A stretch of 64,000 nt of DNA, taken from contig NC_064756.1 in assembly GCF_011397635.1 (NCBI RefSeq), positions 32,726,996-32,790,995 on the forward strand. The letters run 5' to 3'. The stretch is from Epinephelus fuscoguttatus (Eukaryota > Chordata > Actinopteri > Perciformes > Serranidae). How positions within the stretch are numbered: the first letter of the stretch is position 1; each line of letters opens with the position of its first letter. The position numbers and the translations under genes are program-made. Of this stretch, positions 22,432 to 35,189 are shown in pieces. The notes under the pieces are model-generated. The model was given only the letters and a program-made list of their open reading frames with translations. It was not told the DNA's origin and did no database searches.

Positions 22432-23779
22432 GAGGAACTGAGGAATTAAAGTCCTGAACCTCCTTTGGGAGTCAGATCAACAAACTCTGTTGAGTGTTTT
22501 TAAATAATCATTAATTCAAAATCTATTTATTCTTAAAGACATTTTATTGATGCATCTTTGCCCTGATTTGTTCTTATATGTTTTGCTTGTGTTTGTATTT
22601 ATTTATTCAATGCTTTTTTCATTCTTCTGTAACTGCAAAGCACTGTGTTACCTTGGGTTTGGAGAGTGCTTTATAAATAAAGATGTATTTACTTACTATT
22701 AGGAAGCAATCCAGTGCAACTGTCCCGTATTAAACTATGAAAGAGTTGAATCAAAACAGAAAACACTAAGGTAATGCTCTGAGCAAAAACAGAACAGTTG
22801 AAGTATCTACTGCAGGGCTGACGTATTGCATTGCATTACATCCATCAGATGCTTCCATCGTTCTTGTCACAAAGAGTATATAAATTATATAAGATTTATA
22901 ATTCACTCTAATATGAATATTAATATATGAGTTGCTTTAAAAGGCTAATTACTGGATGCTGATTTCATACTATACCAATATGTTCTGTGTCTGTTCCAAT
23001 AAATTGAGATTCCTGTCTCTTGTGATTAGATGTTAGTCAAAAGGGGGAAAAAAAAACACCTAACAAATCCGAGGAGTAAAAAAAAAAGAAAAGATTTTAT
23101 AACTTTAGCACATTGGAGAAAGAATCCAGTGCTGCATGATTAATTTTACATTTCCTCTGGGACTGAGAGCCGGCTGGTAAACACCCTGTGCAACATAAAC
23201 ACCTCAAAGTGTTGTGAGATTAGAAAAATGAAAGTTCATGTAAATGTTAAACCTCTTCACATCATTACCCATAATTAACTTTACAACAAACATGTTCTTG
23301 TTTCCACTAATGAGCAAAGATGGAGGAAGTGTGACATTCATGTCAATTATATTCCAGCATTTGGCCACCACAGCAGTCCACTAGTTTATTTATTGGCTAA
23401 TAAATATGGGCATTGTGCTAATACTTGCTGAGGATTCATGTATTTCCTGCAGTTTTTACATTAAGTTGGTGAAGCTGAAAACTTTCCATACCATTACCTT
23501 CTCACAGGAGGTCTGTCCCCGGAGATTTGAATACCATGACCCAACTAATATCACCCTCTGCTGGCTGTTGAAGGTCCATTTGTTCACCTCCCAACATGGA
23601 GACAAAATATCATGGTGCAGAAATTCTGTCTCAGCCATAAGTCTGCATGATGAACTCTCAAAAGCTGAAAAAAGAGTCACATTGCATGAGTCTGTGGCCT
23701 AAATGTTACTAACTAAACTAAACTACAACTAAAACATGCTAGGAATGGATGAATTACGGTACAGGCACAGAGGCTCAAA
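22432..23779. other. Start of the gene-poor stretch
   Basis: It holds a retroposon-like tail at 22600-22700 and otherwise unremarkable AT-rich DNA. No gene is recognised. Confidence 0.6.
22600..22700 (+). repeat. Retroposon-like 3' tail
   Basis: GCAAAGCACTGTGTTACCTT and GAGAGTGCTTTATAAATAAA make the common teleost pattern of AAGCACTTTG... GTGCTATATAAATAAA found at 3' ends of dispersed retroposons. It is related in its last bases to 2365-2425. Confidence 0.55.
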
Positions 23780-23849
23780 GTGTCAGGGGCCACCCCAGCC
23801 TTCACCTGCAGAATGCAACTCAAATTAACATCTGTTGACGAGGAAGAGA

Positions 23850-24060
23850 CTCAACATCACCACAAACAGACACAAAAGGATGACAAAGAGATGCAAAGGA
23901 ACAGCAAACAGACACGAAATTATTACAAAAATGGGCAAAACAAGCACAAAGAGACACAAAACAACCACATGAAGACACATAACAACTACAAAGTGACAAA
24001 AATTAATTAGAGACACAAAATGATCTCAAAAAGGCACAAAAAAAGATGCAAACTACCATA
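23850..24060. repeat. Degenerate minisatellite built on ACAAAGAGACACAAAA
   Basis: About 200 bases of imperfect units such as CACAAACAGACACAAAA, GACAAAGAGATGCAAA and CACAAAGAGACACAAAA repeat every 12-24 bases. Such A/C/G-rich arrays are common in teleosts. The open frames across it on both strands (Gln/Asn/Lys-rich on +, hydrophobic on -) are by-products of the repeat. Confidence 0.75.
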
Positions 24061-26980
24061 AGGTCTTGCCCCTGTGTAAGAGGGATGATGGGGTCCTTTG
24101 CCTATCTCTGCTCAGGGACCCATAGTCTCATAATTCACTCATAATAGGGTCTGCAAACCTGAGTACATTTTGTGCAAAAGCAATAAGCGCATCCTGGTTG
24201 TTGCAAATATTAGAGACGTCTTTTTTAATAACATAAAGAAATATTCCCTGTGATACCCGTCTGTTCAGCATTGATCAGAAACTATACAAGAGGAATTTCA
24301 AATCAAGAGAAGTCCCTAAACTCACATTTCATATTTTCCCCCCCAGTTTTTATGACAACTTTAGCTTTTCAGTTAACTCAACATGCATGATTTCACTCAA
24401 CGCTGTATCATGTCATCTTAGTCAAACATGAACACACACTGAGATCTGACCAACAGTCCTCAGGTCTTACTTGGCAGCTCAGATGGAGTTTCCTGCGGAT
24501 TAAGTGCCTTGACTTGTTATTGAAGGATGCAAGAGCAATTTTCAGTATTTCTCCACAATTTATTGACCCATAGCTCACTCCCTTCCTCAATTTTCAATAA
24601 AGTAACAACATAAAATGGCAGAGCACCACAAATATGTCCATCAATGCTGTATCCGCAGGCCTGAAAGCAGTTCTCAATGAGCACACTAGATGGCAGTAAT
24701 GTTCCATTGAAAAGCCAATGTCCACCACTCCCATTCAGACGCAAAGGCTCTTGTATCTGATGCATGAGATTATGTATGAAATTGTAGCCTTGTGCTTCTT
24801 CAGATGTCTTTCCATAAAATGAATCTGTCCTGAATTTATTAAGTTGGAGGGGAATGAATGCTTGTAAACTACAAATTTTAATCTCTTAGTCTTTTTCACA
24901 GTTGGTTTGAAGATTTCTGCTCACCAGTGTTAAGATGCTTACTCCTGTAAGCGTATTATATTATGGTGTGCATATTCATTGTAATATATACTCTACTTTG
25001 AAGCTAATATTGTCTGCCAGGCATTTTTTTCATTACCTCCTACCAGCTGGCTTTGTTTGCAGATTGGTCAGCACTACCCTATGTCATATGCACGACAAAA
25101 CAATATTCTGGCAATTTGCAATACAGCAAGCTACACACACAGAAGGCACATGGATTTTCTGTCCCTGAGTTGACACCGGCTGATACATTCAGATTAGGCC
25201 CTCCTGATGGAACCACAACTGTATCCTGCTTTGATTTATGGCACACTGGAGATGCAGTGTTTGTCAAAGCGATTAACAAGATCTGTGTTGGCGCAGACCT
25301 GAATAACAAGAGCCAGATATCTAGGTAAACTAGATAATATACAGCATATTTTATCTGGCATGGTATGTGATGTCCTTTAATGCAAAAAAAACTGTACACA
25401 CAGATGATATAATGTGTTGTATATGCACGCACACACATATATCATGAATGGAGGAACGTAGTAAAAACACAACCGGTGCTGAAATGAACTCCGCTGCAGA
25501 AAAGTTATACATTTTAGAGTTGTTTGCTTCATAGTGCTACACTGGAAAATTGAGTATCCATCCACACTTGCCCTCTCACTGACCTTTCACAGCTAGTCCT
25601 CATGTCTTGTTAACGCCACTGGGGTGGAAGCGCAGCGGCAGATGATATCCACAAGCCTTTGCAGCCTCCCTCAGCGACATGCAACTTTTGTGTCTGAGCG
25701 TAAGTCAGAAAATCATTTTTTCATGTTTGTTGTATGGAGGGCGAATATGACAGAAATAATTCAGATGCAGGCTATCAAAACATGGCTTTACCATTATCTT
25801 TAATGAAGTGCTCTGCAAGAAAAATGACACATTACCACAGGTTCATGCTCAGCGTACTAAAATAAGCTGTGAATGGCTCGTGATACCTGACTGCTTGTAA
25901 AGATTACAATGTTTGAAACTTGAAACATGCCCACACAGCACCTATTGATTTCCTATCGACGTATTCAGTTAGGTACTTTGTGAACACCAAATTGAACTTT
26001 AAATCCTCAACTCCAGAAATGTTATTTAATCACAGAGGGTGTTGTAGGCAGCTTACCACCTTTCAAGGACCTTCTTATGCAACCTCTTCAAGGCTGTAAA
26101 TAAAGTCAGTGCAGAGAAATATGTCTTCACAGTGCATTTCTCACATCTCGTATTGCAAAGCCTCAACCAGTGATAGCAGTTAGTCTCTGTGAACATTAAT
26201 TTTAAATTAATAGTGTATCCCTGCCTGATCCTTTTTCTTGTCTATAGTAGTGAGATTACCCCAAAAGACAATTTGCTTACAGCACAGTATATTTCCTTCC
26301 ATATGTATTTCATGTCTCGCTGCTTTCTATTTAAGTCTGCATTCATTTTCAGCAGCTATGATGCACTGTTTTCCTCCTCAGGGTGTTGTGGGTATGCTTG
26401 CTTACATCTGTGTGTTTTTGTCAGTGTGATAACAATTGCAAGCTGTGCACATGACAAAAGTCTTGGCTAGATTAAAGACAATACTGCAGGAGATTTCTTC
26501 ATCTCCAGCAGATGCTAGCCATACTGACAGACACAACTCTCTCATGCAAATCACATTAATAAATATCAGTCTAAAAGCCATTCCCTGCTCAGATGACAGA
26601 CTTTAATAGGTGGAGTCCCTTCTGTTATGACTTTAAGAAAAACAGCTCATTTTACTTCGGCATGATTAAATGGACAAACCTGAACTATCAAAGAGGTCTA
26701 AGAAAGCCAAATGAAAATGTCACTAAGGTAAATCTCATCTGATGTTTTAAATTTGTAGGAAGGGCCTGATAACACACTCCAATGCATAAGGGTGCTGAAA
26801 TTATTTTTTCTCATCTTAGTACATATACTTAGAGAAGTTTTTCACTGCTGTAAAATTGTCTTTTCATAAAACTGGCTGTCTGTGCAGTAGAAAGATGGAA
26901 ACGTTTTTAAAATATGTGCTGACAAGAGAAAACAGAGAAATAGAACCGTGGCTTTTGTTTTTGCTCAAGACGTAGAGAAC
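24061..26980. other. Gene-poor DNA
   Basis: No gene is recognised. A strong CTCF-like motif lies at 24683-24696. The rest is mixed AT-rich sequence with short chance frames. Confidence 0.6.
24683..24696 (+). promoter_or_regulatory. Strong CTCF-like motif downstream of fam181b
   Basis: ACACTAGATGGCAG matches 13 of 14 positions of the CTCF core (CCASYAGRKGGCRS), the best match I noticed. It lies 3.2 kb after fam181b, at the near edge of the gene-poor stretch, where an insulator or loop anchor would make sense. Binding is not shown. Confidence 0.45.
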
Positions 26981-26984
26981 CTAC

Positions 26985-27330
26985 AACTGCCAGGATGTAC
27001 TGTGCTGCATCGGACCAATAAACATTCCTGATCGTGGGTGACGTAATGCGAGCTTGGCTGTTTGTCCAGGAAACAATATGGCAGCCGAATGCTGACAAAT
27101 AATCCAAATTACAGTTAAACGTATGCTAAAATATGCTTCTGAAAACATTTGAGGGAAGAAATAGGCAACACAGTAATGTAATCTTGTTTCATATTTGATC
27201 AACACTGCTTACCTTTACTGTTTGATCTCAGTTTCTTCAGCCTCCATTTTTACCAAGTATTATGACGCCTGCAAATTCTCATATTATGAGACATGTATAA
27301 CTGCAGACACATTCTGTTTGTAATGTACAC
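26985..27330. repeat. Diverged dispersed fish repeat
   Basis: Words such as GCTTCTGAAAACATTTGAGG, CATATTTGATCAACACTGC and ATTATGAGACATGTATAAC form a chain I recognise from interspersed repeats of percomorph genomes. It has CpG-bearing sequence (GACGTAATGCGAGC) unlike its surroundings. Class and limits are uncertain. Confidence 0.45.
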
Positions 27331-28510
27331 CACATGCCATGCCCACCTGTGTTGGCCAAGTTAGCCTACTTTCAAAATGTAATACATTAGATTATTACCT
27401 TTTTTGTAAAGCTGTGTGTTACTTATTACACTGCTTTTGAATTACTTTCAACAAAATGACAGGGCACTACAAATGGATGAGAGTCATGTTGTTTCACAGC
27501 AGGTAATCAAAGCAAGAAGGCTCCAATTGATTGCAGTTAATCAACTACAAATCCTGTGGCGGGCAATATTGTATAGACTAATGAAGATTGTCCTCCAGAG
27601 TGCAGATCTGGCCCATTCATGCAGACACATGCAGTGGTTACCACTTTTTCAATTAAAGTAACCCACTTAAATTAATGATGGTCTAACGATTAAATACCCT
27701 AGATCATTTCAATAAACAAAAAGGGGCACAGGGACAGGGAGGCAGACAAAGGATCAATGTCTTATAAATTATGAGATAGGGATCAATATTTGTAGGCCTA
27801 TCATATGAAAAAAAATAGACAAATGCTGAGGTCAGCACAACAAAAGCAGACTTGCGTGCGAGAGCAAATTAAAACACTGAAGCAGGAAGACCCACCTGCC
27901 GGTTCCTGGTGTGCTGGTCAGCTACAACACCACCGGAGAGACAGCTGTGTATGAGAATGGGGTGGCCAGCGTTGCAGGCGATGTGAATGTAAAAAGATCC
28001 AACATAGTAATGCACATTTTGATAGCATCACCCAGATGTGCCGATCACCATCTCTATCCCCACTGCTTCCAAGCAGCTTCAGAGCCAAAGCAGAACAGCA
28101 TATGATGATGATGATACCATGCAGCACCCAGATGTGCCGATCACTAGTACCCTTCTATAACGTAACCCATAATGACATTACAAGACACAAAAACTATTTG
28201 GGTATTTTTTCTGGTGGCGTTCTGGTGGAAGTAGCATGGAGTGGATGAATGAAAAATGAAAACAATAAACTGTTTTTTTAGTGGTAAGGCATAATGTGAC
28301 ATGTAAATGTAATAATACCCAAAATTCTGTTTTTTACTCATCATATCATTACCACAGTTCATTTACACATACTACTCACATTGTTAGGATACAAAGCTGG
28401 TTGAAAGTATCCCTTTAACTCACAATACAGAACCATTCATTGTGTTGTAAGTGATCTAATGGAGTAATATTGACCACTTTATTGAGGTTGGAGTGGTCAG
28501 GAAAGTGAAA
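27331..28510. other. Gene-poor DNA with a small coding-like patch
   Basis: Mostly AT-rich. At 27900-28010 the + strand gives VLVSYNTTGETAVYENGVAS, GC-richer than its flanks, with no start, splice structure or family I recognise. The 20-mer CACCCAGATGTGCCGATCAC occurs twice, near 28028 and 28125. Confidence 0.35.
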
Positions 28511-28514
28511 ATTG

Positions 28515-28535
28515 AAAAAAAAAAAAAAAAAAAAA
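28515..28535. repeat. Poly(A) run, 21 A
   Basis: An uninterrupted run of 21 A followed by TTTCTTTTTT. It could be a retroposon tail or a simple mononucleotide repeat. Confidence 0.85.
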
Positions 28536-28584
28536 TTTCTTTTTTACCTGAATGTTTTCTTTCGAGTCTCTCTCACTGTGAGCA

Positions 28585-28780
28585 AGCCATCCATCCATCC
28601 ATATTTATTCTGCTTATCTAAGTCAGGGGTCATGCTTATGTGAGCTGAGTATCCAAGATGTTTTTACCCAAGCAACCTCCTCAGGTTCCTCTCCTCATAG
28701 TTGGTCATGCTCCACCAGAGCCACAGCCAGAAATGTTGGGCCCCATGACAACAGCTAAACAGAAGCTTTAACACACTGAA
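28585..28780. repeat. CCATCCATCCAT-type dispersed repeat
   Basis: GCCATCCATCCATCCATATT is followed by CTGCTTATCTAAGTCAGGGG and CAACCTCCTCAGGTTCC. This is the widespread teleost retroposon pattern beginning CCATCCATCCAT...CGCTTATCC. A second member lies at 32730-32850. Confidence 0.6.
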
Positions 28781-30320
28781 TATCTAATATCCCTAAACAC
28801 ATCCTGTCCAACTCTGGGTCCCTTGAATTATTCAGGGTTCCCCCCACCAAACAGTGTCTCTGTGCACCTCGAAAGAGAGGTTATTCTGGCTTTCTACCAA
28901 GGTCAGCTCTTACTGATGACCCTCTCATCCTGTCAATTCTGCTCTTTGCCACTCACAATGAAAACCATGTGACCACAGGTGAAGGTCAGAAAGAAATCAG
29001 CTAATCAAGAGCTTTGTGTTGTGCTTTATCTTTTTTTTTTTTCAAATACAGTGCTCATATTGCTATAGCAGATGCTCCAAACTGACAGCCGAACTCCAAG
29101 ACCTTCTTAGCCCTGCAATAGATACGTGCTCTTTTACCTGGATGGCACAGCGACTTTGTGTGGGAGTGAACCACTGCCTAAGATTTGGAAGTAATGAATG
29201 CGTCAAACATTTTGAGTTCACAATAATGTTGATTGCTAAGATTAGAAAGATGACATCATCTGCAAAACAGCAGCACAGCATTATTTTAAATAAACAAAAC
29301 TGAGCACAGGCGGCTGCTGTGCATTGATTCTCCAAACTTGTCAAAACCTGTCTTTGAACAATACAAACAGGAGAGGGGACAGGGTGTAACTGCTGGGGAT
29401 CTCAGCACGCCACACTCCTACAGCACCTCAGGGAACATGGTCATTAGCCTTCTCAAATCCTCCAAACTGATGCAGACAGGATTTGCATATTCTCGCAAGA
29501 CCCCTGATTATCTTCATGAGGGTAAAAAGTGTGTCCGTTTTCCATAAGCAAGGCATTAATGTGAAGTTTTGTCTCTTCGCCACCGCTTTGGCACCTGCCT
29601 TCTGTGGATAAACCAGCAGTGCAGGATTCTTTAAACCAAACAGGTGACAGCAGCCAGCACAAAGTGAATTCCAAACATACTAACAATTAGCAATGTCTCT
29701 TTTAATATGCTGCAGTCCAAGCAACTGTGCACTGCCTGATGCATTGCCCGTGTGCTTGCAGATAAAACAAATCGTGACTGCTTATTTATTTACTTGTCTG
29801 TTTGTTGTGTTTCTCAGCTGTATGTATCCCAGTACTGTGTGGAAGCAGTTGATGTAAGCTGCATGAAAATGAAGTTGGGTGGCAATTGATGTCCAGTGGC
29901 TCAGTGAGCCAATTCCATCCAGATACCAACGACAACATGAGTGGAATGGATGACGCTGACATTGTTCACATGACATCTCCTGCATGTCCTGTTACACACC
30001 CTGTAGGCTACTCCCCAGCAAAGGAAAAAAAAACAGTAATTAGGCTGCATAATAATGTCAGAGATACACTTCCTTAGTTAACTATCATCTTGCAATGCAT
30101 TTTAAAATGTAGGAAAGAAGACATTAAAAGTTCTTATGCATACTGACATAACATTATGTACAGCGCAAGCAGGATGATAACTGTCACATTCTGCCTTTCT
30201 GTGCCTCCCTCCAGCTCCATTTTGTCTCACACCCTTTATTGCCATTTTCTACCTGTCCTCCAGATGCCCACGGACTTTCCACCAGTCCCAGTCACCTGAC
30301 CTCACATCCAGTCACTCCCT
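28781..30320. other. Gene-poor DNA
   Basis: Nothing recognised beyond a T run near 29030 and short chance frames. Confidence 0.6.
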
Positions 30321-30324
30321 CCTG

Positions 30325-30660
30325 CCTTGGAGTATGTCTGAAAACGAACTGCTCCATTTTGGTATGCTTTCTGAGTTTAAAGACATTTCTCCAAAAAAGT
30401 ATGCAAAGGTGTTTCTGTGCATTCCAATACCTATATTATCATACTATATAGTATGCTACGAAAAGATTTGGTATCTCCCAGTACATAGTATGTCAAATGC
30501 AGTATGCCAAAAATACCAGGATGTTTAACTACATCCAGGCTTTTTCTGGCTACTTTGGTATCTCCCAGTACATAGTATGTCAAATGCAGTATGCCAAAAA
30601 TACCAGGATGTTTAACTACATCCAGGCTTTTTCTGGCTACATGGCTACATGCGATGGATG
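30325..30660. repeat. DNA-transposon relic with AGTATGC words
   Basis: It contains GAGTATGTCTGAAAACG, the 16-bp perfect palindrome CATACTATATAGTATG (30440-30455), and CCCAGTACATAGTATGTC with AGTATGCCAAAAATACC. These are typical of a common teleost non-autonomous DNA element family. It includes the 87-bp tandem duplication at 30467-30640. Confidence 0.5.
30467..30640 (+). repeat. Perfect 87-bp tandem duplication
   Basis: Two identical head-to-tail units, 30467-30553 and 30554-30640, each start TTTGGTATCTCCCAGTACAT and end TTTTTCTGGCTAC. I compared them base by base and see no mismatch, so the copy is recent or an assembly artefact. Confidence 0.95.
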
Positions 30661-30900
30661 ACAGCGCATTCAGATGACTGATGACCAGTTGATTAGTAGT
30701 AATAGGAAAATTAATTGTTTAAATGACAACAATAATCATAAATATAACCAACAACAAAGGGGCAAAAGTATTAAATTACAGTGACAGAGAAATGTATGGC
30801 CTGTGTAATGTTACTATCGTGAATATTATATGTTATAATCCTCAATATATGCACTTATTACTTATTGCAAAATAACAACATCAGTTTTTATTTAAACGTT
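30661..30900. other. Short unassigned spacer
   Basis: AT-rich sequence with TATTACTTATTGC words; nothing recognised. Confidence 0.5.
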
Positions 30901-30919
30901 TTGCAACATTTTGTCGGGG

Positions 30920-31200
30920 CTGAACACAGCCCTGACCTTTCCCGCCCACCTACTCACCTGTTTCCGCTCCCCGTTTATCAGACCTATAGGACATATAGCA
31001 GCCCATTTTCCCCAATCAGTCACCAGATTGTCAATAATGCTGATGCCTTGCTTTCCGGTCTTCTGAACCTGAATCCTAAGATCTGGAACCTGCACCTGTC
31101 TAACTGCCTGTAAGCACTTGTCAGTAAATCCCTGAACTGCTCCTGTCTGGCTGATTGAATGCATTTGGGTCGTTTCCCTTGCTGCCTCACACTCACCCGC
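30920..31200. repeat. C-rich probable retroelement fragment
   Basis: CACCTGTTTCCGCTCCCCGT with TTATCAGACCTATAGGA, later CTGTCTGGCTGATTGAATGC and ATTTGGGTCG, resembles C-rich leader/tail segments of teleost retroelements. Its composition differs sharply from its flanks. No gag or pol frame is present. The assignment is tentative. Confidence 0.35.
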
Positions 31201-32725
31201 CTGACAGATAACTATGACTAAATCATGATTACAAATATAAATTTCTTAGGTAATTCATGTTGTACTCTTCCTCAGCACACATGGTATTAATATTCTGAGC
31301 AATGAAAAGAGCAGTCAAAAGTGCCAATGGCAAACACAATTACTTGTCAACCTCTGACACTAACCTTGCACCATTAGCAGTTTTAAGTCTGACATGCATG
31401 CCATCTGTGGTTGTTGTGTCCAAAAAAAAAATGCATTTACATTATTATCACTTAAAGGCTTTAGGTAGCGACAGACTTGAGAAAAGAGATTGTTGCATAA
31501 CACCTCTGCTGAAGGCTGGATATGTATAGCCTGTCTGTGGTAATTTAATGCAGCCAAGTCTGCCACTGCACACGGCATGATAACGCATCCTTTTGTGAAT
31601 TCTGCTTGTCTTCGTGTAAAGTGGGAACGTGAGTAACATTCTCACCTCAAAATAGATGTTACTTTGTGAAAATCATCAAAATTGTCTGCCAACAAGGCCT
31701 ACAGAGCTGTTCAGTTACAGAGTTTTTGCTGCAATTATCTCTCTATTGAATGTCTTGGCTTATGACTCATAACATCCAGTAAAAGAAATTTCCTCCCTGG
31801 CTACTGTCAGATGCAAATGTTCAAGGATGTTCGGATGGAAGTGTGTTGTGAAGCCTCCCTCTCTCTCTTTGTATCATACAGAGGGCAGGATCTGATCTAA
31901 AGATATAAATGATGTGCCTATCATTTGAAGGAGAGGAAGTTGTATTATACCACCTGCACATCCCATGAGAAGCATAATAATCTTTAAAAGCAGAGAAAAT
32001 CCCATTACCTGTCACAGATTTCTTCCCTCATAATTGCTGGAGCCTCCCCTTCGGGAGGGATGGGGGGGTGAAGGACACCAGACACGCTGATATCAGACTA
32101 TCTTCAGGAAAGATCTAGGGGACATCTATTTTCATCTTGTCATTCCCACAGCAAGGTTTGGCCTTTCTCAACCCTTGAAAAAGAGTTTTGATGTAAAACA
32201 TTACTGCAATGACACTGCTGCACCATCACTTGATGCTAAAAACCTACAATCCTCAAGGCTGTGTGTACTAACAGCTATCACACTTGTCTGCAGGTGTAAA
32301 TTAGTATGTTAAATATTGGTTTGATATTATCTGTCTTTGAATTCTAATTTGGTATTAACAACTTGCTGCCATATATCACCAATGTGTCAAAATGTTAATA
32401 AAAACAAGATGTTAATTCCCAGAACCAAGCAGGTTTACAGTCTTGTTTGTTTGTCCGTGTGTCATTTAGTAGGATATATAAACAACTTGTTGAAAGATGT
32501 CAGTGGAATATGTTGAAAAAGTATGGCAGAAGACAGAGGACTTTTAAAGCAGATCCATCTATTTTTAAATATGTCTCTGAATATTGTGATACATAGCAAT
32601 TCGACCTTGTTAGACACATAAAATGATGTTGGCACAATTTAAAACTTTTATCATTTTTAAGCTGGAAATGGTTTGATTGATAGAAAGCAATGTAAGCCAA
32701 GTGTGGGATTTTGGCATTGATTCTC
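31201..32725. other. Gene-poor DNA
   Basis: Nothing recognised. There is a GGGAGGGATGGGGGGGTGAA patch near 32055. Confidence 0.6.
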
Positions 32726-32729
32726 TGTC

Positions 32730-32850
32730 CATCCATCTACTGATCCATCAATCTATCCATTCTTACTTATCTGGGTCCAGGTTGTGTTGGGAGCAGGCTC
32801 GGTGATGTCTTCTTCCAAAGGACCTCGGGGCATTCCCAGGCTAGGAGATG
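32730..32850. repeat. CCATCCATC-type dispersed repeat, second copy
   Basis: CCATCCATCTACTGATCCAT, then CTTATCTGGGTCCAGG, GGGAGCAGGC and CATTCCCAGGCTAGGAGA follow the same teleost retroposon layout as 28585-28780, with better preserved downstream words. Confidence 0.6.
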
Positions 32851-33249
32851 TTTCCTCCTAATTATGCAGTAATTGCTCAAACCAACTCAATTAGCTCAAT
32901 GCAAAAGAGCAGGGGTTCTACTCCAAGCTCCTAACTCTTCTCTGAGACAGAGTCTAGACAGAGTTTGGCTTCATTTATCTATAATCTCACTCTTTTGGTC
33001 ACCTATGGGTGAGTTGCTCAGTCATGGGGCTCTGTCAGCGAAGGCTCGGTGGAGAAATCTTTTTGTATGTACACACAGGTCGTAACACAGTTGGCGAGAC
33101 TCCCGCTGAGAGAAACACATGTCGCCATGTATGAACACTCAAAAGATTACGATAGTCTCTGTGACGCAAAATCAGGGTGAAAATCGTGTAATGTGAACTA
33201 GCCTTAAGCAAACGCCTGCCAAGCTGCAGGCCAACAAACAACAAAACCA

Positions 33250-33583
33250 GTTGTAGTTTAGTGAGTCATTGCTGTTTTTCCAGTGGCTGTTTAGGCAACA
33301 CACGTGGGTGTTTTCTAGTGACCTGTCCACGGGGATAGAGGCACAAAAGGTAGTTGCTTTTTAGAGAATCTTTGCTGCTTTTGCAGCTGTGATTACACCA
33401 CCAAAAAACAGGTAATTTTAGTCAAAAAGTGTTTTTTGTGCCTAAATATAACCACATTAACTACAGTGTTGTTGAAACATAAAGTTTCAGCATATCTGCC
33501 ACACAATAACATGCAAATGTAATTTATCCATGGTTTGCAGAAACGTACAATGCCAACATTTATTCTGGAGAGGGTTGCCATAA
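33250..33583 (-). repeat. Family-B element, minus-strand copy
   Basis: Words CCTAAATATAACCACATTAA, CAGTGTTGTTGAAACATAAA, CCATGGTTTGCAGAAACGTA and CAATGCCAACATTTATTCTG match, in reverse complement, the element at 46607-46868. The end near 33583 (GGGTTGCCATAA) is the family terminus. The left limit is unsure. Confidence 0.6.
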
Positions 33584-33589
33584 AGTACC

Positions 33590-34884
33590 AGATGGGCCAA
33601 CTCCTAGTGCTGTATGGAATTTATCATACATTTAGACTGGTTTATATTTGTAAGTCATGAATGATTGGTAAGTTATATTACATACTAAGACAGGTTTATA
33701 TTTTGTAAGATACATTTTTGGTTATTAGTATATATTTACATGGGTAATTTTGTGTGACAGAGTTAAATGGTAATAAAAACTGTATATTTAAAAAAAACTC
33801 CACTCCTTTTCAGATGTGTAAATCAAATATATTGACAAGCTGCTTTTAGATCATGTTTTTCCTTATTTTTAATATAACTTTCTTTCTGTCTGCCTGCTTG
33901 TTGCATGTTCATGTCTTTGCTTTTTTACAGGTTTGAAATCAATCAATAAAAAGCCCGAGTACATCTATTGTCTTTGGTAGTGGCTTACACCTCACACCCA
34001 CACACAAAATACATCAAGAAACTTCCAAAGGAGCAGACCCCACACATCACAGAATATTCCACCATACCAAGCCAGAAAAGGTGACGTTAATCACATCAGT
34101 TCAAAACCACACGTTCACCTCAGGAGCAGCGCAAACCCTGCTCCTCTGTGAGCTGACCGACATTAGAGACTTAATGTCGTACTCTCTGTCACCAAAGATC
34201 ACACGGCCCAGAAAGTTGTTTGTTCTGCTCCCTGAGCTGCGTTTGTTCAGCTTTACATCTAAGTCAACCCAATTACAGAGTATCGAAATACCTGGGGTCT
34301 TCTAAATGGCTCTGAGGTGTTCTTTCTCCCCCTTAACGAGACAAGACACGAGATCAGGTTGTAATTCAACAGAAATCAAAGAAATAGTTAGCCTGTGAAA
34401 ACAATGTGTTCATCTGCAGGTTATGTAAGAATCCTAAGCCACAAATACTTGCAGACATTATATAATAAGCCTCAGACTCTTCACAAGAATACAAATGTAT
34501 ATCAAGCTGCTAAAAATCAAAATATTGTTATAGTATATATTATATTGGAGCACAGAACGCTTCTTTCATGCAACAACACCGTCTCTTTTTTGGGTTTTAG
34601 GGGCTTTTTTGTCTGGTCCTCTGTCTGGAGCACATTGTGTTCTGTTACTGGCTTTCATCTCTTAATCCTCTCGCCTGTTTAGATGATTTGACTAATGTCC
34701 AAGAAATTCTTCTATCCAGGTGTATGCTTGGATGCGACTGCTTTGTTTGTTTGCCTTGTTATTTCTTCTGCATGGTGGTGCAGGTTGAGTGGAGCGTTTC
34801 TGTGAATGATGGCATTCCCCCATTTTTAATGAACTGTTTATCTTGTGTCTGGTTGCTGGCAACGTTTGATGTTTGCTCATGGAA

Positions 34885-34885
<1 letters not shown>
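33590..34885. other. Gene-poor DNA
   Basis: No gene recognised. The sequence is AT-rich with a tandem-like TATATTTGTAAGT / TATATTTTGTAAGA pair near 33645-33710. Confidence 0.55.

Positions 34886-34888
<3 letters not shown>

Positions 34889-34939
<51 letters not shown>
34889..34939. repeat. (AG)n microsatellite, about 25 units
   Basis: An uninterrupted AG dinucleotide run of 51 bases. The Arg-Glu and Ser-Leu frames that cross it are artefacts of the repeat. Likely length-polymorphic. Confidence 0.97.
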
Positions 34940-34941
<2 letters not shown>

Positions 34942-35189
34942 CCCTGCTTGTGACATTTTGTTTTGTCTCATTTGAAATGTACAGATTTCTGTACACCTTT
35001 GAAAAAGCAATAAAAGATAAAAGGAGGAGTGATCTCAAATAATTTATAGGATTCTGACTATTGAAGACATCTGCTCTGAGGGTATCCAGTTGTGTTTTAG
35101 TTTCTTTTGTGATCTCGACTGCGAGTTGGGTCATCTCTCAATGTGATACTTGATCCTCCAGGATAAGATGATGAGATAAAATAAAGTTT

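Noticed and set aside
23825-24016. 63-residue hydrophobic minus-strand frame and 76-residue Gln/Asn/Lys-rich plus-strand frame
   Set aside because: Both are by-products of the ACAAAGAGACACAAAA-type minisatellite; no start context, splice signal or family match.
34845-35134. Frames rich in Arg-Glu or Ser-Leu repeats
   Set aside because: They translate the (AG)n microsatellite.
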